From contig BFEA01000433.1 in assembly GCA_003427395.1 (NCBI GenBank), positions 1-32,525 on the forward strand: a stretch of DNA of 32,525 nucleotides, written 5' to 3'. Position numbers and translations under genes: made by a program. The stretch comes from Chara braunii (taxonomy: Eukaryota > Streptophyta > Charophyceae > Charales > Characeae). Positions 8,751 through 20,969 of this stretch are shown in pieces (the stretch's first letter is position 1; every line of letters begins with the position of its first letter). The notes beneath the pieces were generated by a model, which was not told the origin of the DNA, made no database searches, and was given only the letters and a program-made list of their open reading frames with translations.

Positions 8751-9359
8751 AAAATATTTTATCATGACATGTTGAAGTATTTTCTGATTTCTTAAACCAC
8801 CACTACATTTCTCAGTGTTGGAAAAAATGAAAATAATACATCACACCGCATTTTTTAGAGATCCGGGCATGGGTCAACATATAGAAGCTTGAAAAGAAAA
8901 AACAAATTGGGTCGTATGGACCTGTTTGCCTAACGAAAAAAAAAAAAAAAAACAGTATCTCATATCCATTATGTCGGTAATATGCCTCACCGATGGCATA
9001 CTCATTCAAACACAACATACAATATATCTGACCAGGCACAGGGTCCGATTCATTGTTGTCGTTTTTGTTTCATTTCTTTTTTTGTTTTTTTGTTAATGGC
9101 GTCTGACAGAGAGGATTCCATGTTCTGACAACTATAACTCGGTGAGAGAAAAGTCACACTAATCCTAGAGACAATGAGTCGGACGTGTATCACGTCTACA
9201 TTGTATTTTTATGTTTTTTCCCTTTCTGGTGTCCACTCCACGCGGATCTCACGTTTTGCGAAAGGCCACATTGACTGAGGGCGTGCTTACACTACCACTA
9301 ACGATAATGTATCAACCCACTCTCATATGCTCAGGGTAGGTTTTTTTCCCTCTAAAAAA

Positions 9360-9450
9360 ATACGTTGTACAAAATTGCAATACAAACAACTTTTGGATGG
9401 GGTTCTTAAAAAAAATTCCAACCAAATTCGAAAAAACAGTAAAAATGACA
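9360..9450 (+). repeat. Dispersed repeat copy 2 (ACAACATTGCAAT family)
   Basis: Matches the block at 8660-8750: ACAAAATTGCAATACAAAC, AACTTTTG, AATTCGAAAAAACA. A palindromic word TTGTATTTGAATACAA lies just downstream at about 9511-9526. The similarity is visible by eye over roughly 80 bases. Confidence 0.5.
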
Positions 9451-9559
9451 TCGCTACTACAGACTCTTACAAACTTGTACCCTAAAACTCATTGTATAGT
9501 GTGTGTACGTTGTATTTGAATACAACATACCTCGTACGTTTTATTCATGTACTACGGAG

Positions 9560-10500
9560 GTACGTTTTTTTTGTTAAGACCGTAGCATTATTAATCCGTC
9601 ATTGGAAGTTCAAACCCATCAAGATTCCTACCTCCACTTCATACACTCACGCCACTCAACCAGCAACATGAGAGATTATCGAATGTCGTAAATGTAGGTG
9701 AGGGGATAAAGCAAGCATACAATGGAATAAAACGGTCCAATAAGGAAACTTTATATTGCTAACATCGATGTTTGAGGACAATGTTGGTCCAAGGTGGCAA
9801 TCATCAAGTGATTCCATAAGAAAGCGACATCTCTGCTTTCATATAATGAGCACAAACATGCATAAAATGGGGTTTAAAAAATCCCCCAAAATAGCATACG
9901 ACTACATCAAAGAACCGACGACACTGAGTCATGACACATGATGATTACAGGGAAGCAAACGTGGCAGTCCAATTCAAGAAAACCTTTTTTTAACCACCAA
10001 CACCTTTCCTTGCTTGAAAAACAAATACGCAGCGATATACATAGGCAACTTTCGGGACTAGTTCGTATTTCGTTGTACGTCTCTCAAAGTTACGGTGAGG
10101 GGACCTCAACCGATACATGGAAAAAGTAATAGTGGTGTAATAAGTTAATCTGGCAAGTGGGGACGATAATTATTATTTGTCCATTGATGATCGTTTCAAC
10201 AATCGCTCATATTTTATATGCATGACAGAGGATGATTGAATATTTATTAAAGGTAAATTGTTTGTCTTCCAATCAAGAAACATGGATTCAATTCTCGTTA
10301 TCTGCACTTACTTTTCATAAATAAAAAAAAACTTAAAAATTAAAAATGGGCGTATCAAAATTTAAAACTACTAAAAGAATCTTTAAATATATTTTAAGTC
10401 AATCATATTCACCATTTTCGCCAAAAAAACTTGATTTCATAATAAATACACTAAATTGTACAAAAAACGGGATACTTTTAAATTAAAATTTATATGTTTG
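9560..10500. other. AT-rich stretch, no gene recognised
   Basis: Two short plus-strand frames (9756-9941 and 9938-10129) overlap by four bases but carry no recognisable motif. The rest is AT-rich with stops in all frames. Confidence 0.4.
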
Positions 10501-10639
10501 ACACTAGGTGGCACAATGTACACATCGTATATGTCCGAAAACCCGCATACACATACGTGTTTTTTTTTTTTTTTTTTTTTTACCGTATGTATAGATTGTA
10601 TAGTATATATATTATATAGTGTTTAAATGTATAGGAGGA

Positions 10640-11110
10640 CGCTCTTCCTCCTCCTCCTCCTCCTCCTTCCCATTGATCTGGTTCCTCCTCCTTCTCTCAT
10701 AGCCGACAAAAATACGTAACGATTCCAAAGCTAAAAAAAAAACCCTGACATTACAGGGAGGTGAAGGAGAAGGAGGAGGAGGAGGACAAACCATAAGATG
10801 GCACGAACTTACCTTTAGGGTAATGACAATAACAACGGGCGACGGACAACGAGCATTTTTATCCTCCTCCTCCACGGACGATTGCACACACGACGGGTTA
10901 TGGTGACGGTAACTGCACACGCGAGGGGCAATGACGATAGACGATGACAACAACACGGACGACGGTGCCCCTCCTCCTCCTCAGGGTATGGCAACTCCTC
11001 CTCCTCCTCGGGCGATGACGATGCACCCCCCGACCGGACGCCTTCCCCACATTACCCCAGACCCTGAATTTCGAAATCGGGGAAGGATAATGCACCCCCC
11101 GACCGGACCC
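10640..11110. repeat. Triplet-repeat region (CCT/GGA and GAC words)
   Basis: Tracts of CCT (10645-10667, 10862-10873, 10969-11010) and GGA (10763-10787) alternate with GAC/ACG-rich sequence. A direct repeat ATGCACCCCCCGACCGGA starts at 11021 and again at 11090, 69 bases apart. A perfect hairpin CCTTCCCC/GGGGAAGG (11041-11086) lies between. Proline-rich frames across the region are composition effects. Confidence 0.5.
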
Positions 11111-11229
11111 CTTCCTCCCTTTACCCCCCTCACCTCCCCTAGTCTCTCGAAGTCCTCTCAAGTGGAACCACGACAAAAAACGGGCATAAAAATGATCCTC
11201 GACGACCACTTACCCGGACCCCATTTCTA

Positions 11230-11340
11230 AGTACACGCGTATATGTCCACGATATGTACGCTCGTACACGTTTGCAGTATGTACGAGTGTACGTGCTTAC
11301 ATATATGTACGTTCGTGGACCCCGCGTACATGTACGCCGT
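11230..11340. repeat. GTAC-rich palindromic sequence
   Basis: Words such as GTACACG, TATGTACG and CGTACATGTACG recur in both orientations, giving several overlapping palindromes. A related sentence, GTACACATCGTATATGTCC, lies near 10518, and GTACACGCGTATATGTCC starts at about 11231. This suggests a short dispersed repeat. Confidence 0.4.
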
Positions 11341-11342
11341 GC

Positions 11343-12777
11343 AACCCAAGTTTGATAACTCATTTTTAAAAGTTCCTATGGAATCAATTATTACGGTCGT
11401 TTTTTTTTTTTTTTTTTTTTACTTATTGTAGGTAGAAGTGGTTACAATGTTGATCGGATTGAGGAATATGGTACACGGAAAGGAAAAGAAATTGAAAGAG
11501 ATCAATGAAAAAATATCTTATGAGTAAAACCTTCAACAATATTATAAAACTTTACCATTGGTTAACAAATACATAACATTTGCCACCTAGGACGGTAACA
11601 ACATATTAACACAAACTTTGGTAAACAGGTTCTCAAGATAAAGAAGTGCACATTGGGATGAAATATTATCTTATTGAAATCATTCCCACGATGCTTATCC
11701 ATGCACATAAGCATCGTGAAAAAATTTAAAACAATCGACATAGATATAAAATTATATATTTTTATCACATATAGCATGTGCAATAGTTGAATATTGATAT
11801 TGCCATCTTATTACGATTCAATAACATACCCTTATGTTTATCAATGCCCGCATATGTACAATCTATGATGTAAAAATAAGAAGAAAAAAAAAAAAAAAAA
11901 CATCAATCATGCACGCCACTGCTAAAGCTATTGTTACTCTACTTATAATACAACTAAGTGACATATGCTATTTGATCAAGCTCGCTTGCAAACTATCAAT
12001 AATTGCTATATATAGGGAATGATCGAGAAAATAATATGCAACATCGTATCACAGCTCAAATGCAAAAAGTTTCTCAAACATTTTCAGCCACTGTATATTG
12101 TTTATAAAATTTGTGACTTTCGTGTATCTTACACATGTTGTCATTCCTTTCTCTATGGATAATGAGAAAAAAGACACTGTGAACAATACAGGTTTACTCT
12201 TATTGCACGAAAACAAAGACGAAGAGTGTTACAAACCATAAGGGAGCGGTAAATGTTTTTATGCTAATGGAATCAACAATGATTAATAAAAGATGAAGGG
12301 GAGTAAATGGACAATGGTGAGGGAGATGTACACTCAACCTGAGCAGTCGGAGTAAATATGATCGTTTAACATTAAAATTAGTTGTTGCATTGATATGAGT
12401 TATCAATTGTAAAAGTTGTGCATGCGGGTTACTCGATAAATGAAATGCAACCACTGGACCATGATTATCGTGCCTCGCTTAATATATTGATATCATCACA
12501 CATTGAAACAATCAAGACATTACCAAAAGTTAACCTAACAGCAAAAAAAATTGTATTTCAACAAATGAGTTGCGTTAGAACATAAACATAAATTTTATAA
12601 GAAACCTGAAAAAATTCATGTTTCAGAATCATAATATTATTACGTCCTTGATGAATGTGACAACTCTGAGCAAGGAAAATATAAGTTTTGGTTTATGAAG
12701 CACAACCCTAAGAGTTCACTTTACATGTGTGACAAATGTTAAACTATGCAATATATATATATATGTATACATACATA
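11343..12777. other. AT-rich stretch, no gene recognised
   Basis: Contains T runs (11400-11420), an A run (near 11884-11900) and an AT dinucleotide tract (12750-12764). All open frames are short and lack recognisable motifs. Confidence 0.5.
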
Positions 12778-13546
12778 TAGGGTTGCCGGCGTTCGGGACG
12801 GGCCGAACACCTGAACCNGNACGCCCGAACGTTTGGGACCCCCTCTCGACGCGTTCGGACGTTCGGCCGAACGCAGAAAAAACAAAAAAACAAAAAAAAA
12901 AAAAGTTTTCAAAAATTCTGGAAAAAATAATATGTCATGCAAAAGAATAAACTAAACAACATTTGTCTTAACAGTACATCCAAATTCCTTACCAAATTTG
13001 AAATAAAAATCAAATACGAAAAATAAATAATATTAATGAAAATAAGAAAACATAAAACGAGAATGAAATTATTGCGAGGGCGAGCAAGTTTTTGACATCG
13101 CCATCTTTGGCGATTTTTCATTTTTTTTTGGCTTTATCAAGTGCAATGAAATTTTATACGTATGTATCTTACATAATAGAGAAACTACAAATAAAGTTTA
13201 AAAAAATAATATTTTTTTTCAGGCTTCGAAATAAAGGGAAAACAAAAAGTGAAAAGAGAAAAAAAACAAATTAGTAAGTGGGAAAGCAAGTTTTGACACC
13301 ACCATCTTTGCCGATTTTTCATTATTGTTTGGCTCCATAGAACGACTTCAAAATTGAGAGACAGGTAGCTTACATAACAAAGAACTCACCAAAACAAAAT
13401 CAGAAAAAAATAATAATTTTTAGGTACCAAAATATTATTTTGCGGGGTCCGAACCCCTTCGAGTTTGGGCCCCGTACGGGGACCCGAACGCCCGAACGTT
13501 TGGGGGTCAGCTTAGGGGTCTCCGTACGTTCGGCCTGACAACTCTG
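12778..13546. mobile_element. Non-autonomous DNA transposon, hAT-like
   Basis: The left end begins TAGGGTTGCCGGCGTTCGG, and the reverse complement of the right end begins CAGAGTTGTCAGGCCGAACG, an imperfect terminal inverted repeat. The 8-base flanks are CATACATA and TATATATA, matching at six positions, which is compatible with the 8-bp duplication of hAT elements but weak because the flank is an AT repeat. Subterminal CGAACG/CGTTCGG motifs are clustered at both ends (12790-12875 and 13445-13535), a hAT habit. The AT-rich interior holds a ~160-bp tandem duplication (about 13083-13240 and 13285-13437). There is no transposase frame. Two ambiguous bases lie near 12818-12820. Confidence 0.5.
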
Positions 13547-15218
13547 TATATATATATATATTTCTTAAAAATATTGGGTGTTTTCTAACAATTGAATCAT
13601 ATGTAACACACGAAAGTATCAGAAGCCGAATAAAATATAATGTAAATTTTGTAAAAACTATTATGATGACATTTGTGAAATTGATCTTATGTGGTCACCC
13701 TATTGGCTACCTCGTTTAATTACATATGCGAGTTTCACTTAATAGGTGTCAGTTATGGGTTCTTAAAGAAACTCCAATGGGCAAAACAACATCGATACAA
13801 GTAGTTGTGGTAGGGTGAATCGTCCTATAATCCGTAATGAATTTGACAAAGAGAGAGTTGGTCATAGATTCACCACAAATGAAATCTAGATAGTGACTGT
13901 TAGTGTCACTCATATCACTCCTGTTTAGGGTGAACTACAAGAAGGTAAGATGTATAAAAAAAATTTGTTGTTAAATTTCAAAGATTTGTCGAGAGGGGGC
14001 ACTAATAGATTCTTAAAGAGATATTTAAAACTAATTTTCATACCTATAAACCTTACAATTGGGAAGGATTCACTGATTGCATTTTTTTTTTGCATGGGTA
14101 TATCATTGACACACAATAATCAATTTATAATTGTCTAACTTTCTTTGATTGATTAACTTTGATTTATTCAAATAATATAATAACTTTAATATTTTTTGTT
14201 AGAGCTACGTGTTGGGGGTTTCGAACAATATCATGTGAGGAGCGTGCTTCATACGCCAAACATGAATGGGTTACTGAACATCCTTATGAATGTTGTTATA
14301 TTGTAACATTGCATTATACCTAGAGTGGTCAATTTATCTCGTTGATATTATATCACCTTCTCATTGTGTTCAGTATAAAAAGTATCATTACTCTTATAAT
14401 TTTTTAGTTTTATATTTTATTGTTCATTCTTATTCATACAAACCTTAACTAATGAGAAACGTTTATCGAATGCGCCTCGTGGGACCTTTCTATCAGTGTG
14501 AGACAACAATCAATCTAATATCATAATTTTTTTTCTAACCAGTTAATATTACCTTTTAAAATTGATTAACAAGTTTGCATAACTACAGTACGAGCTATAT
14601 GTTGAGTGTCATATATTTATAAGGGCTTCAAAAATATTGAGTAAGGAATATGCTTTCATGTTATAATTGTACATGAATAGTGTGAATATTACCACCAGTA
14701 TCGGTTCACTTTTAAAAATTATATAATGATTACAACAATTATAATATCTGGCTATTGAGTATGAAATCCGGTTTATTTTTTTGCAGGATTGATAAAAAAA
14801 TATAAAAAAAATACTTTTTGTGATAAAGAGTCATAAATTATGCATAAAAAAGTGGTTATATGTCATTCATTGTGTCTGTTAAGAGAATTTTTAAGGGTAA
14901 TGTAAACATCGTCATCTACTATATAATCTTATTGAAAATTGGTTTCAACTTTCTTTAAGGAGATAAAATAAAAAATATAAAAGAGACGACAATGTTAATT
15001 GCATATTTGCAAAATGATTAATTATTTAGCTTATGAAACCTCCACTATATTCGTATTTTTTTAATATTTATTTTATTGCGAGGGAAAAAAAACACTGGCG
15101 TCACATATTTTTTGTTTAAGTTTGTGTCGACCGAATAGTTCGATAGGCTAAATTGTCAATCACGAGGCAAATATACCGCTCATGAAAAAAAAGAACGCAA
15201 AGAGACGTAATGGTAATA

Positions 15219-15251
<33 letters not shown>

Positions 15252-16369
15252 GTATTTGATCTTCTCATAGACTATTATCGATTACAAGAGCAACACATCT
15301 ATTACACCTTTACTTCTACAACTTATTACAATTTACCGGTATGATAAGATCTAACATCTCGTTAATTGTCAAACTCTCATTTCCTTTATAACAAAGCATG
15401 ATTTGACATTTACTCGTAAGCCCCTTTCTTACTAAATAGGCCCTTATCAACATTTATCTTCAATTACGACGACCTTCTTTTTTTATGTTATACTATAGAA
15501 TATGTACATAATTTATCATTTTAATTTGTATGTTATTGACCGTAATAATTATTTACTTAGCAACTTTGGTAGTACTATCAAATTTTCAACAATGTAAAAA
15601 TTATCGTATCATCTATGTAGATGTGTTTGCAACTTTGAAAAAATAAATGAACGAGCTTTGATGAATTTACTTGATTATTAGTAGTGCGTTGTTTCTTGTT
15701 ACTATACAATAAAATTTTTACTTATTTTTAAAAAATAGGCATTTTGTTCCAACAATGTTCATATTAAATTATGAATTTTAATTTAACAATATTTGAATAA
15801 AATTTCAAACGATGCTTCCACCAATACCTCCACTTCCTTAATCGTTAATACGCTATGGCCTAGCGGGATCAAAACTTCAGTTAATTACTTTCATAAATGA
15901 CTCAATTTTTTTTTAGGTCCGAGTCCTCGAAAGTTGTGGTGCTAGCTTAGGACCAATATATAGTCGAAGTATTATAAGTGGTTTAACTTAACAACCTAAG
16001 TTACCAATCAGTATTATAAATGGTCCGTGCAGAGTCTTATTTGAAATACTTGTACGTTTTTCCTCATGAAAAATAGATAATTGATTCACATATGGTTGCA
16101 ACTTTCAGAGCTCGAGAATGTTCAGTAGTGCAAGGACGGAGAAGTCGGTGGGCCCAAGGAAAACAGGAAAATGAATTACAAGCTGTTTTATTGGTTTATC
16201 CCATGCACGTCGAAACATGTACGGATGTAAAAGATGCAGCAAGAAAAATAAACAATGAGGAACCTCGATAGTAGTTTTATTCGCAGCCCCTAGGCTGCAG
16301 TATAGTGGGCTTCGGCGTCTGTGTCAAGGTGTCGCATTTTTGGCGGCGGGCAACCAGGACGCGAGTGGG
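13547..16369. other. Long AT-rich stretch, no gene recognised
   Basis: Stops occur densely in all six frames and the longest frames are about 63 codons. A 28-base A run lies near 15222-15249. A perfect hairpin GCAGCC-CCTA-GGCTGC occurs near 16284-16299. I see no domain, RNA gene or element boundary. Confidence 0.5.
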
Positions 16370-17044
16370 TTTTTCGGGGGCAAAAAAAATTGGGGGACCG
16401 GTCCTCGACAAAATTGCGGACTACCTACAGCTAGCTCTGGTAGAACCGGGACTTTGGGAAAAACGAAGGACCGATCCTTGGGTGGAAGTGGACCCCAAAA
16501 AGAAGTGGGGGCATTGGACTGGTCCTCGAGTAGAAGCGGACCCCAAAAAGAAGTGAGGGCATGTGATCTGCAAAAGGGCCCTCAGGCCCAAGCATTGAGC
16601 CCCGTCTTCTCAAAACAAGGAGGTCAGGCACAACGAAACAGGCGTTTTGCAAGAGGCAAATTTGGCGATTTTCTGTGCTCAGATGACATGCACAAAAATC
16701 TGAAATTTTGAGAATCCATAGATGAGGTCGTGTTCTTTCCAGAAATAATAATAGAACATTTACAAAAAATCATTTAGACTGCGAAATAATTGTCGCTCCG
16801 ATTCGACACATTTTTCGTTTTTGCCACTCAGCCATGCCTGGGCCAACTAAAAAAGTATTCCAAATTCAGTGAGTTTTTGCGCTCAGAAGAATGCCTGAAA
16901 AACCTGAAAATTGGAGTACTCGTAAATTTTTTTGTAATCTTTCCAGGACAAACGCTACATAAATTTTAAAAAATCATTCCAACNGCGAAATAGATTGCGG
17001 CCACAATTTGACCCATATTTCAATTTTGCCATTCAACCTCTCTC
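16370..17044 (+). repeat. ~680-bp dispersed repeat ending in (CT)n, copy 1
   Basis: Matches 24278-24973 along its length with substitutions and few gaps. Shared landmarks include GGACTACCTACA, the 48-bp internal tandem repeat carrying GGACCCCAAAAAGAAGTG (units near 16491 and 16539), GCATTGAGCCCCGTCTTCTC and CCACTCAGCCATGCCTGGGC. It ends CAATTTTGCCATTCA followed by CT repeats. The frames read from it are not conserved as proteins between copies. It is perhaps a SINE-like or non-autonomous element. Its class is unknown. Confidence 0.7.
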
Positions 17045-17391
17045 NNNNNNNNNNNNNNNNNNNNNNNNNNNNNNNNNNNNNNNNNNNNNNNNNNNNNNNN
17101 NNNNNNNNNNNNNNNNNNNNNNNNNNNNNNNNNNNNNNNNNNNNNNNNNNNNNNNNNNNNNNNNNNNNNNNNNNNNNNNNNNNNNNNNNNNNNNNNNNNN
17201 NNNNNNNNNNNNNNNNNNNNNNNNNNNNNNNNNNNNNNNNNNNNNNNNNNNNNNNNNNNNNNNNNNNNNNNNNNNNNNNNNNNNNNNNNNNNNNNNNNNN
17301 NNNNNNNNNNNNNNNNNNNNNNNNNNNNNNNNNNNNNNNNNNNNNNNNNNNNNNNNNNNNNNNNNNNNNNNNNNNNNNNNNNNNNNNNNNN
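17045..17391. other. Assembly gap (347 N)
   Basis: A run of N enters and leaves through CT repeats (CTCTC on the left, a longer CT tract on the right). The gap therefore probably reflects a microsatellite that could not be assembled. Reading frames across it are meaningless. Confidence 0.95.
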
Positions 17392-18142
17392 TCTCTCTCT
17401 CTCTCTCTCTCATGACGTTGCGTCACTTCAGGAGTGCGGGTTCTGAGAGAACCAAGACCTTGACGATTATCGGAATTTTTCATCGAATGGTAGCTAACAC
17501 ATACGAGATGGCGGATCTACCACCCGTGATTGACCTGTTCGGACGGGAACTCCGACTCATGGATTACCCATGGAGGATAACGCGCGCCTCGATACTTGCG
17601 TTCATCTGAAACTGCAGGGACGCGGACGTCTGAAGTAAATTCCAGGAGTACCTGGAAAAGCAAGAAGCACCAAATCGACGGATATAAAACTGAAAGCCCG
17701 GAATAAAATACGTCAAGAAATTCACACGACTCGGAATATAAAGTTAAAATCACAAATCGAAAAATCAAAAATCAAAAATCAAAAATATAATTTTGCACAG
17801 AATGAAAATAAATTTCCAGGGACGAAAAAGAAAGATACACGACTAAGTACTCCTAAATATCACGAAATTTATGTGGATATAACGACGTAACAGTTTCGCT
17901 CACATTTTCAAACATACGAAACAGATAGAAGATGAAAGACCTAAAGCAGTGGAAACGAACCAATAAAAAAAAAATACTCACTTAGAAATGAAGGAATATC
18001 CACGGCCATGAAAGTAAACAAGAACAAAACAACAAAAAAGACCAGATTCGAGTCAATATTAAAAAACAGCGGAGTTATAGGCAAGAACCACAATAAGACG
18101 AAACTCCGACAGAGAGGAAAGTACGTGAGTAACACGCACATA
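17392..18142 (+). other. Sequence between (CT)n and the left pseudo-LTR, probably 3' part of an upstream PLE copy
   Basis: After the CT tract (to about 17411) comes sequence without a clear domain. A short tandem AAAAATC array lies at 17758-17785. From 18008 a frame runs into the pseudo-LTR and ends HIIIRYDESSSRLKACWK, then RATAGDPKDR and a stop. The same carboxy-terminal end recurs at 22921-23028. In tandemly arranged PLEs such leading sequence is the tail of a 5'-truncated neighbouring copy. The part before 18100 has no counterpart in the right copy and is assigned only by position. Confidence 0.4.
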
Positions 18143-18496
18143 ATCATTAGATATGATGAAAGTAGTTCCAGATTGAAGGCATGTTGGAAATTGATGACGA
18201 CAAGGACAACACAAAGAGCGACTGCGGGAGATCCTAAGGATAGATGATGAGTACACTGCAAGGATAGGGAAAGTGGCGGAGAAGGATTGAGAACGAAGGG
18301 TATAAATATTGAGGATAGTGGTTGAAATGATTACCTGAGCAGTAAGGTAGAAGGGTAATCGTGACTAGTGTTGCATGCCATGGACATTACGTGTATGCTG
18401 TGAAAGTAAAACCTCGCACATTCTGTCTACATTTGCATGTGTATGCTGTGAAAGTAAAACCTCGAACGTTCTGTCTACATTTGCATGTGTTTATCT
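18143..18496 (+). repeat. Left pseudo-LTR of the PLE
   Basis: Matches 22919-23225 from TATGATGAAAGTAG through the carboxy-terminal RYDESSSRLKACWK codons, a shared stop and a 3' untranslated part to TTTATCT. The left copy holds an extra tandem duplication of 48 bases (GTGTATGCTGTGAAAG starts at 18391 and 18439). Because it includes the end of the coding region, it is best read as the 3' end of a tandem upstream copy and not as a true LTR. Confidence 0.75.
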
Positions 18497-18799
18497 CTAT
18501 GCACGGTGCTTAGAACTTGCGGGCGGTACCCGCGATGATTAGCACTTTGTAGACCTGTCACTCTTCCATTTTACATTCACTGTCTTTATCTCTCTCTCAT
18601 CATTCGTAACCCTTTTCTTTGATGATATCATAGTGGCGATTTGTTGGAGATTACTATAGCGTGGAGATTACTCAGCGATTTTTGGAGATTCTATTTTACT
18701 TATCTGGTGTGTACCGAAGACGATCAACAACGTTGTGGGGTTTTTTATCGATTTCAAGTACGAAGACTACCTACCTGACGTTCCCAAGCTTCAAGGAAG
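18497..18799 (+). other. Probable 5' untranslated region of the PLE
   Basis: This is unique sequence between the pseudo-LTR and the first ATG of the RS-rich frame at 18800. Frames here are short and in a different register. No promoter motif can be assigned. A hairpin-like GCGGGCGGTACCCGC occurs near 18520-18534. Confidence 0.4.
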
Positions 18800-19528
18800 A
18801 TGTCGCATTCTCGATCATCGTCGGACAGGAGGCGGCGCAGACACTCATCATCATCTTCCGGATCTCAAGGGAGGAAGCGCTCAAGAAGGGGGGGATCGAA
18901 AACTCTGAGAGATAGAAGACATAAGTCAAAATCACCATCGTCACGGAGAAGAAGGGCGGAGTCAGAATCTCCAAGGTGGTTCTCGAGACCATTGTGGGAG
19001 CAAAAACGGAATGATTTCCCCCCACGAGGAAATAGAGCGTGGTTTATGGCGGATCTAAAGGAAAAAATCTTTAAGCTCCGCCAGAAGATGGACAAAGTTC
19101 TCAAGACACTGGAGCAACTCACACGAAAGACAAGTGAAAAGCAGCCAGCTCCTCCGAACAAGAAAGACACCGCAAAGAAACCTGAGGTAACTACGGACGC
19201 GCTCAAGTCCATCATTGATGAAGTACGGAAGCCGACATAGATGAACCAATGGGGACACAATCAAGCTGGTCCAAGCGCAACCGGTCAGAAGAATGGAGAG
19301 GCGGAAGATAAAGTAGAAAGGATGGTATCGGAAGTGCAGAAGGAGGTCAACAACCTGAAGCTACTAAAGTATGATCTAGCGGTTGCGAAGGGCGCGTTGC
19401 AGAAGATCAATGAACCGATTCGTACCTGCATTCTGATCGTGTCATCTTCGGTTCATCCGAACGGATATGTGGGAACAATGGTTGGACTACCAACTTCAAT
19501 ACATGGTAGCCACAACATTCCGAGCTGA
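18800..19528 (+). pseudogene. N-terminal RS-rich and coiled-coil region of the PLE protein
   Basis: The frame starts at ATG 18800 (MSHSRSSSDRRRRR). Its first ~60 residues are dominated by Ser-Arg, Arg-Arg and Ser-Ser dipeptides (for example KSKSPSSRRRRAESESP), like the RS domains of splicing factors. It continues with heptad-like helices (ADLKEKIFKLRQKMDKVLKT). A single in-frame TAG (19238-19240) splits it, and the same frame resumes with a second probable coiled coil (KVERMVSEVQKEVNNLKLL) to 19528. In other retroelements such regions package RNA or direct nuclear import. Here that is inference. I do not know an RS domain as a standard part of permuted PLEs. The ATG is chosen because it opens directly on the RS segment. 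Confidence 0.55.
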
Positions 19529-20004
19529 AGCATGCCAAGCAGAAGCGCACCGAACAAAAGCAGATTGGGACGCGTATCCCTCCACACCCCAAGAGAGGAC
19601 GAACGAAGATTAATCGCAACGTGTCGGCAACGAAGTCGAAGGCAAAAGGGAGCATTAATTTCGGGGTCAAACCGATGACGGACATGCAGCTCCTTCGTCT
19701 TCACTACACGGACCTGAAGGTCTTATGCAAGATGCATGACATCAGGTACAAGGACAAGTCGCAAGCGATCTCGACATTGAGGCAAGTTCCTGGATTGATC
19801 GCCTACAAGCGGCGGGACTTCAACCGGGATTCTGATCTTGAAACACAGATCCTGCCAGATCAAGATAACATCAGAGTGTCCAATACAACTAGCGGCGACA
19901 CAAGTGAGGATGATTACGAGAGCCTTAGTACAAGATCAAGTGGGAGTGATGAGTATGACTCATCCTACACATCTTCGAGAGCCGAAGATCGGTCGGGAAG
20001 GTAG
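19510..20004 (+). pseudogene. SAP-like DNA-binding domain and acidic-serine linker of the PLE protein
   Basis: One frameshift away from the RS/coiled-coil frame, this frame opens at 19510 with a basic stretch (ELKHAKQKRTEQKQIG). It then gives MTDMQLLRLHYTDLKVLCKM followed by HDIRYKDKSQAISTL (about 19675-19785). The pattern of leucines, a Lys-rich turn and a helix-extended-helix spacing fits the ~35-residue SAP motif, which binds AT-rich DNA. An acidic serine-rich tail follows (SGDTSEDDYESLSTRSSGSD). No ATG is needed if it was originally in frame with the upstream region. The SAP assignment is by motif only. Confidence 0.5.
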
Positions 20005-20121
20005 AAGACACCTCAGCATCAGGCGACCTCACCACGATACAGAAGTGGGAGCAGATACACAGGCTATCAACGAAAATTGAGCAACTAGTTAGTACAGGGA
20101 GTTTCACCTTGGTGTAGACAT

Positions 20122-20958
20122 ATGTACGTGAGGAGGACAGGAAGACAGCCCGACAAGAGATGGACTGAACATATAAACTTGGCCAAGAATCCAAATAGAG
20201 GAGCACAGCGAAAACTATACAGTTGGCTGCACAAATTTGGTTGGGAAAAATATGTCATGATACCCATTTGGACGGGAGTGAGATCAGAGGTGATTGGGAT
20301 GAAAGCAGCACTGATTAGGAGACTGGATCCATTATTGAATACAAGGGGAAAATGCAGAAGGACTCGGAAAAAACGAAGACGAAGAAGGAGAAAGAGGAAG
20401 AAGAACGGAAACAATGAGGTAAATCAGAATATACTTGTTTTGTTCAAATCGGTTCGATCGAGTTACACTACGAAGTTCACATCAATACTTCAACCGAAAG
20501 CAATGATTTACTGCACAGCTGAAAAACTATGGAATAAAAAATGAAAAGTAATTAAACGAACATTCGGATCAACAATTGTGGAAATTGACAACACAAAGTT
20601 CCAGCTAAAAAAATGCAGAAAACGAATCGAAAATGGATGTAGCTTCTATATGATCCAACTAGTGCATACGGGACCGAAAACAAACAAACATAGAAATATT
20701 CTGATTAACTGCTTGAGGGCACCATGGAGACGGAGGGAACTGTATAAACTATCGTTAGATGATATATTGATTCTTCTGTCAAAAGTGGGATCGATTACGG
20801 GAAAGAAGCAAAGACGAACAATTAAAAACATTTTCACACGAATTACAAAGAAGGAGTTTGCATTCAATATCAAGAGAAGGTTGATATTTAAGATTTCATT
20901 TGATGCATGCATTAATCTGAAGCAAGTGAGAAACACAACAAAAAAATTCCCACGATAA
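20122..20958 (+). pseudogene. GIY-YIG endonuclease and linker domain of the PLE
   Basis: The reading frame begins within the YIG strand (YVRRTGRQ) and continues RWTEH, YSWLHKFGWEKYVMIPIW and LIRRLDPLLNTRGK. It closely parallels the domain at 320-667. The YIG glycine is replaced by arginine, the first GIY strand lies in another frame or is lost, and the catalytic-glutamate position reads lysine, so this copy should be inactive. A tail of arginines and lysines (20360-20412) follows, then one in-frame stop (20542-20544). The same frame goes on through a linker block (LRAPWRRRELYKLSLDD, about 20712-20760) shared with copy 1 and ends at 20958, next to the inserted MITE. Confidence 0.65.
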
Positions 20959-20969
20959 ATTAAAGTTGA

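Noticed and set aside
10898-11230. Overlapping proline-rich frames on both strands
   Set aside because: Produced by CCT/CCC triplet repeats and a 69-bp direct repeat; no independent coding signal.
16974-17609. Frames of 126-204 codons across the N gap
   Set aside because: Most of their length is unsequenced N, so they carry no information.
18143-18496. Hammerhead ribozyme in the PLE pseudo-LTRs
   Set aside because: Many PLEs carry one, so I looked for CTGATGA plus GAAA core elements. GATGATGAG and GAAAGT words occur but are not conserved between the two copies and do not fit the three-stem core.
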